DNA of 64,000 nt, taken from assembly GCA_030180135.1 (NCBI GenBank), contig CM058236.1:9135357-9199356 (forward strand). The letters are read 5' to 3'. The position numbers were made by a program, and so were the translations under genes. Under the pieces are notes generated by a model. That model was not told where the DNA came from. It saw only the letters and a program-made list of their open reading frames with translations, and did no database searches. Within the stretch, counting starts at the first letter, position 1, and every line of letters starts with the position of its first letter. This document shows positions 58,506 through 64,000 of this stretch, piece after piece. The stretch comes from Orychophragmus violaceus (lineage: Eukaryota > Streptophyta > Magnoliopsida > Brassicales > Brassicaceae).

Positions 58506-59304
58506 AAATGAAGGGCCAGAGGCTTATTGGGCTTTATGCATACGGATGTATATGGGCCGATGAGCAGTAATGCTAGAGGAAATTTTCAGTACTTCATTAC
58601 CTTTACTGATATTTTCAGTAGGTACGGTTATGTCTTGTTAATAAGACATAAATCAGAATTTTTTGAAAAGTTCAAAGAGTTCCAGAATGAAGTATAGAAT
58701 CAATTTGGAAAAAGAGTTGAAGCTCTATGATGAGATCATGGAGGTGAATACTTAAGTCAATAATTAAGTGATCATCTAATAGATTGTGAAAGTGTTTCAC
58801 AATTCAATCCTCATGTATCGAACTTTATTAGATATAGTTTGATCAATGATGAATCACTTAGATCTTCCATTATCCTTCTAAGAATAAGCTCTAGGAAAGG
58901 TCTGAGTTTACATTAAATAGTGTTCCATCAAAATCAGTTACAGAGATTTCACATGAGATGTGGAATGGAAATGTTTCTGATTTATCCATCATGGAGATTT
59001 GGAGTTGTGAGACTTATATAAAACGTTTAATCTCTGATAAGCTCACACCCAAGTCTGATAAGTGCTGCTTCATTGGTTGTCCTAACGAAACCAAGGCGTG
59101 CTACTTTTACAACCAGTTTGAGAACAAATTGTTTGTTGCTCGGAACCATGTTTTCTTGAGAAAGACTTTCTTTCCAAGAAGAACAGTGGGAGTAAAGTAC
59201 AACTCGAAGAAATTCGAGAATCACAGGAGACTGTTCAACCCGATGAGGAAGAGCAGCAGTTGGATCTACAAAGAGTTGTAGAACCTGCAACTGTGGGGCC
59301 TGAG

Positions 59305-59550
59305 GTTTGCAAGGATCTGATGAATGAATATTAGATATACATTCAAAAGCGAGTTTTAAAGATGTGTCGATCGACGCAAAAGTTGCATCGATCGACACAG
59401 GTCGCGAACCAAAATATTTTGGTTTATGATTTAATTAAGTACGGTTTAAATTTTGGTTAATTAGATAGTGGTAAAAGTCTACATATGAGATATGTGCGTG
59501 ACTTTTAACACAAGACTGAAGCTCGTAGATCCAATAGGATCCATCACGAA
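59305..59550 (+). repeat. LTR-derived fragment inside copia B pol
   Basis: Aligns with the U3 part of the copia A LTR (from ATCTGATGAATG through the palindrome pair 59364/59385 to the GGTAAAAG and ACTTTTA blocks). Lies between integrase and RT remnants, same place as in copy C. Confidence 0.82.
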
Positions 59551-60430
59551 CCCGAGAAATGGGCATTTCTCGTAACCAATTGTCGTGATCTACTGATCAT
59601 TGAAAGTGACGGGCCTGCGAAATTTGAAGAAGCAATGATGGGCCTTGACTCCGAAAGTGGCTGAGAGCCGCTGAATCCGGAATGGCGATGTTCAAAGCTG
59701 GATTGGTGGAAAAGGTTTCAAGTAAATTCATGGTATTAACTGTGAAGAAACCTAATCCCAGACACCATGCTTATGTCCATTCGGATTCTCCTAGCAACCG
59801 CTACTCATAATGGTTATGAGATCTGGCAGATGGATGTGAAAAACAGCTTTCCTTAATGGAATTCTGGAAAGGGATGTGTACATGACACAACCTGAAGTTT
59901 TTCATTGATCCTAATGAAGTTAGGAAGATATGCAAGCTTCATCGATCCATTTATGGATTGAAGCAAGCATCTCGGAGTTGGAACCTTCGTTTTGATGAAG
60001 AAGTCAAAAGGTTTGATTTCGTCATGAATGAAGTGGAAACATGTGTTTACAAGAAGACTAGTGGGAGCGCAGTTGCATTTCTAGTATTGTATGTTGATAA
60101 CATACTACTTCTCGGAAATGAAGTTCCATTGTATAAGTCTGTTAAGACTTGATTCGAAAGTTGTTTTTCGATGAGAAATATGGGAGAAACCATATACATT
60201 CTTGGAATAAGAATCTATGGAGATAGATTAGACAAGCTAATTGGATTGTGTCAAGATACTTATGTGATAAGTTCTTACACAGATCCAGTATGCATGATTC
60301 CAAGAAGGACTTTGTGCAAATGACTCTTGGTATTACTCTTAGCAAGACGCAGTGTCCTTCGACACACGCTGAGCTAGGGGAATGAGGGTCAGACTACTGC
60401 TAAAGGCATTAGATGTCTTAAGATGTGATC

Positions 60431-61254
60431 TTAATTTTAGTGGGAGTCATTGTTATTAATTTTAGTTATGATATGATGTTCGTATAAACATAATATGATT
60501 ATGTTATTAAAATCTGACATCTGTATTATTTGATAATGGTTATTAAATAATAGTCCCAAAGTAATTTATGACATTTTATAGGTCATCAAGTATGTGACTT
60601 GATCATGAAACCCTGTAAATAATAAATGACATAAATTATGTTTGTCCCTGGTCGAGGTTGTTAAAGTGGGACATTAACAACCACGTGAGACTAGTATGTG
60701 AGGTGACTGATGACTAAGTTTCATGGAGTCATTAATAAGAGTATTAAAGTCAATCACATAGGTATGTGTCAGAGAACACATGATCGGACATGACCCACTG
60801 ATGAGAACTCTACGGGATAGTTATATAAGTGTCATGAGAGTTTTCATTACGACTATAGAGTATAGTCCTTAGACCTGAGTTCATCATGATTTCTTACATG
60901 TGAATTGGTCCGCTTTGACCTTGTCAAACGTCAGCCGTAACTGGTGATCATAAAGACATTGATTGGGCGTATCATGAAGCGTGTGAAGGAACAGGGATGG
61001 AACAAGATGGGAATTGTCCCTCCTATATAACAGGAGATAAATATCTCAGGGCCCATCGAAGATTTGATACTGAGAAAATGTGTGGCCACACTCAAACGAG
61101 GTGATTGTCAGTCGTTTGGCTTGTCAGTATGAATCGGAATTCGATGAACATGATTTTGGCTTAATAAGGATGACACGGATCTTGCCTTATGCCGGATCGA
61201 GATATAGTGACGAAGGGATTATAGGAATAGATGATTCCAGTACAAGTGGGAGAT
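60431..61254 (+). other. 3' noncoding region and polypurine tract of copia B
   Basis: Homologous to the other copies over about 810 bases. Polypurine tract ACAAGTGGGAGAT at 61242-61254. Contains the CTCCT...AGGAG hairpin near 61020 and the conserved ACTATAGAGTATAGTCCTTA block near 60852. Confidence 0.78.
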
Positions 61255-61984
61255 TGTTGGGAATGTCCTGAAATCTATTTGTACTTACTCTGAGAGAAAG
61301 TCGTGTTGTCGAGATGAGACAATCATATGACACTAGGTACTCGTAATGCTTTGCTAGAAGCCACTTATGATCAATGAGTTTAGAACTCATTGCTAGTGTT
61401 ATATGATCCTACAGGGTCACACACCTAAGCAAACTGGACATTGAATGTGAGGTTGATCATTAATGTAATGATCGGATGAATGCATATTTGATATGCATTC
61501 GATGTCATCTTTTCTGGGCAGTGTCGATCGACGCACTATGTGTATCGGTCGACACGGATCGACTGTGTCGATCGACACAAAGAGTGTGTCGGTCGAGACA
61601 ACTCGCGGATTAGCAGATTAAATCGGTTTAATCATTAGTTAATCCCGTTGCGGTTAAGTCGACATATATAAGATATATGGTCGACCTAAACTCTAGCATA
61701 ACCTAATTGATAGCCACCAGAAACAGAAAAGAAACATCTCTGGAGATAAGATCTCTGATAGGCACTAGCATCCCTGCTGTCCAGTTCTGTGTGCGTGTGG
61801 ATACCAGTAGAGGCGCAGCACTTGAGGCGCTCTAGATCTTGATTACTTGCAAATAACTTCCGCTGCTAATCACCAGGTAATTACTAGATCTGATAGATTC
61901 AATTACATGAACCTGTAGATCCTAGGCTCGGAATTCAGACTAGGATTGCCTAATTGGATTAGGAATCTGCTAGAAATTCCTTCA
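61255..61984 (+). repeat. 3' LTR of copia B
   Basis: 730 bp. Palindrome pairs at 61521/61542 and 61565/61586, the last with one G change breaking the palindrome relative to the 5' LTR. Confidence 0.94.
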
Positions 61985-62316
61985 TTCAGGGTTTAGGGTT
62001 TAGTTTTTAGGGTTTGGGTTCATGGTTTAGTGTTTAGGGTTTAGTTTTTAGGGTTTGGGTTCATGGTTTAGGATTTAGGGTTTAGTTTTTAGGGTTTAGG
62101 TTCAGGGTTTAGGGTTTAATTTTTAGGGTTAGGGTTCATGGTTTAGGGTTTATGGTTTAGTTTTTAGAGTTTGGGTTCATGGTTTAGGGTTTAGGATTTA
62201 GTTTTTAGGGTTTAGTTTTTAGGGTTTGGGTTCATGGTTTACAGTTTAGGGTTTAGGGTTTGGGTTCATGGGTTTAGGGTTGTGTTTTTTGGGTTTGGGT
62301 TCATGGTTTATGGTTT
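61985..62316. repeat. degenerate telomere-like TTTAGGG array, right part
   Basis: Continuation of 54925-55197, ending at the first base of CACTA-3. Confidence 0.85.
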
Positions 62317-64000
62317 CACTACAACAAATATGATCATTGACGGCGCGAAGATTATGCTATCATATGTCATACATAGCGTTTTCACGAATGCTATGTTATC
62401 CGCAGCTATAATAGATGCGACACATACGATAGCGTGTTTTTGGTATGCTATTATATGTGAATAACGATAGCAGTATATTAATGCTCTTGTTTATATTTTT
62501 ATAGCGTTTCCGATTTTCTGGAAAAAAATACGACATCTCAATATTCGTGCTATTGTTGGTCTTGCTATAATAGCATATTTTTATTGCCTTTAGATAGTCT
62601 ATTATAGCATTTATTTATGCTTGTCATCAAACTTTGTACGAAAATGAAATCAATTATAAGTTTTGGACATTGCTATAGTATATTCTTTTGACATCTTATA
62701 ATTGCTATTATTGGTTCAGTTATAGCTTTCAAAAAATGTTGTAAAATTATTACCCAGCTGTATTTTATTGCTATGATTGAGGTAAAAGGTACGTTTGGTG
62801 CTACTATATAGAATGGTAAACATGCTATCTATTGTTACATAATTTACTCATAATACACATGAAAGTTAACATGATTCCAAACCAACTTCCATTACACATA
62901 GTTTTAAGATTCATACAATCCGAAAATAAAAGCATGATATCAAAAACATACCACATCATGCATTACACAAGTTTTGGAATCAAAGTACAAAAGGGAAGTT
63001 CAGTTCATTAGCCTAGTTTAAACTACTTAAGACTAGCTAACCTGGACCATAGTTTCTTCATCCCCAGCACCTAGCAACATTCAACATTTTTCCATGAATC
63101 AGTAATGTATAACATAACTTTAAACGCATACAATGATCACAAATAATGCATCACACCAACTGAAGACTTACCACAGTTATTCTAACTCAGAAGATCACCA
63201 ATTTATCAATCGGCCAAGCAATAGATGAGCCATGTGCATCTCTCATATACTCTATTTCATCTGAAGGTCTCCAAACTGCAGCATCATCTATCTTCACAAT
63301 GTCTACCCAAACTCTAGCAGCATCATTCCCCAAGCGGACAAAGTGGACCTTCTGTTCCGGGTCAACTGAATGCACACGACCTTCAGCAACAACTCGCTTT
63401 TTTCCTCCAATATCCATCAACTTGCACTTCTGATTCTCCTTGATAACTTCAGCTCCTTTTTTACGCTATCATGTGAACAATAACATACTTTAAACATCAT
63501 AGAGAATATTAACAGAAATCAAAAACACATAGCCAAATCAATTACCGGAGATCTTCTTGGTTGAGATTGTTCTCCTATTTGAATTTTCCTGATTGGAGAT
63601 TTTAGACTTGCCGCTGGATGGTTCTCAGGAGACTTAGTACCCGCATCTGGAGATGTCTGTGTAGGAGTCTTAAAAGCTGTTGCACCTGATGCTTTCCCTC
63701 CTGACGATTGTGCACTTGATACAGCTTTCTGTATTGGAGAACTCTGATATGCTTCGTCTGAGTTGCTTCCGAAGACAACTTTGGTGACTGGCCAAGCAAC
63801 AAAAGACATTATACAATCATCGAGGTGTGACATATTTAGTGTAGGCCTCCATAAAAATGTTTCCGGAATATGCACGACATCCACAAACACTTTCACTGCC
63901 ATTGGTCCAAGTGGAAGTCCATTAACCAACGCCTTTGGCTCTTTTGTTTGCCAACGTCCCTCAGCAACAACAACATTATCCGAAGACAAATCTAGAAGCT
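62317..64000. mobile_element. CACTA-3, left part, cut by the window end
   Basis: Starts CACTACAACAAATATGA, the CACTA-type terminus, directly at the end of the telomere-like array. Subterminal AT-rich words (TATAGC, GCTATA, ATAGCG) run to about 62830. A gene on the minus strand reads toward this end. The other terminus and the 3-bp duplication (TTT expected) are outside the window. Confidence 0.8.
63187..63989 (-). CDS. CACTA transposon-associated protein, C-terminal part, two exons
   Basis: The 5' end lies beyond the window. Exon 1 (to 63546) contains VNGLPLGPMAVKVFVDVV, FLWRPTLNMSHLDDCI and SFVAWPVTKVV, a pattern I recognise from plant transposon proteins annotated as DUF8039, followed by a Ser/Pro/Lys-rich linker. 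An 80-bp intron (63466-63545, GT...AG) leads to exon 2 (63187-63465), which carries a second diverged copy: FVRLGNDAARVWVDIV, AVWRPSDEIEYMRD, SIAWPIDKLVIF, then stop. The two halves look like a tandem domain duplication. Biochemical role unknown; proteins of this group accompany En/Spm transposases. Both exons are open, so the gene may be expressed. The intron is inferred from frame and splice sites. Confidence 0.72.

Larger units (their letters stand above)
57888..60430 (+). pseudogene. copia B pol remnant
   Basis: Broken protease, integrase (58500-59280; SDKLTPKSDKCCFIGCPNET) and RT (59690-60400; RSWNLRFDEEVKRFDFVMNE, YVDN at 60090-60101). After SKTQCPSTHAE the sequence jumps to the 3' noncoding region, so RNase H is missing. 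Inserts with palindrome pairs lie at about 58440-58505 and 59305-59550. Confidence 0.87.
55198..61984 (+). mobile_element. Ty1/copia element copy B
   Basis: 6787 bp with two 730-bp LTRs that differ, by eye, at only about two positions, and a perfect 5-bp duplication TTCAG (55193-55197, 61985-61989). It inserted into the telomere-like array. It has a primer site, leader with palindrome pairs, an intact Gag, and a pol destroyed by stops, frameshifts, two LTR-derived inserts and loss of RNase H. Young insertion of an already defective element. Confidence 0.94.

Noticed and set aside
62317..62830. Possible conserved miRNA hairpin from the TATAGC inverted words
   Set aside because: The words are subterminal repeats of the CACTA end. 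No single extended hairpin was seen.

Overview
This is a transposon-dominated stretch of a plant nuclear genome, most likely a Brassicaceae species. The basis is TTTAGGG-type telomere-like repeats, plant L1 LINEs with DUF4283 ORF1s and a C-terminal RNase H, CACTA elements, Harbinger-type MITEs, Tat-like and copia LTR retrotransposons, and an NHX pseudogene resembling Arabidopsis NHX3. The species call is inference. I found one intact-looking host gene, a single-exon RING-H2 protein at 23247-23891 (-). Almost everything else is nested or decayed mobile DNA. No rRNA, tRNA, CRISPR or bacterial-type feature was seen.

Layout. 1-2784: 3' part of an old Ty1/copia element (copy D). 2785-8397: 3' part of a Tat-like Ty3/gypsy element with an antisense ORF, which sits inside ORF2 of a minus-strand LINE (8398-~10640). 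11603-19324: a nearly full-length but broken plus-strand L1 LINE, split by a 1175-bp solo LTR (14729-15903). 19752-22347: CACTA-1. 23247-23891: RING gene. 25519-26693: a second solo LTR of the same family, inverted. 27470-30740: decayed hAT element and a (TG)46 microsatellite. 31351-41564: copia copy A, inserted in a gypsy remnant and itself hit by a third solo-LTR-type insertion (34751-38161), which is in turn hit by CACTA-2 (35482-37645). 42190-43102: truncated MULE transposase. 45893-53420: Harbinger-like MITE cluster split by minus-strand copia copy C (46357-53154). 53826-54430: NHX pseudogene. 54925-62316: telomere-like repeat split by copia copy B (55198-61984). 62317-64000: CACTA-3, with a transposon-associated gene running off the window.

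Most element boundaries rest on perfect target-site duplications: TTTCC (A), TTCAG (B), ATATT (C), ACCAC, TTAGG and ATCTT (solo-LTR family), AAT (CACTA-1), AAC (CACTA-2), and an 11-bp LINE duplication.

The most interesting signal is a paired-palindrome module: two 14-bp palindromes, consensus near GTGTCGATCGACAC, separated by a 7-bp spacer, so 21 bp centre to centre. It recurs more than 20 times in the LTRs, leaders and even pol regions of copia copies A, B and C. The same 21-bp geometry and TCGRYCGA core occur in the unrelated TGATA...TATCA solo-LTR family, including a five-unit array. It was not seen in copy D, the Tat element, the LINEs or the DNA transposons. Copies A, B and C also form a defective lineage: protease DTS instead of DTG, reverse transcriptase YVDN instead of YVDD, and RNase H deleted. 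B and C additionally share a 1-base deletion that leaves an isolated, intact Gag frame, yet their LTR pairs are nearly identical. This suggests recent mobilisation in trans of gag-only elements.
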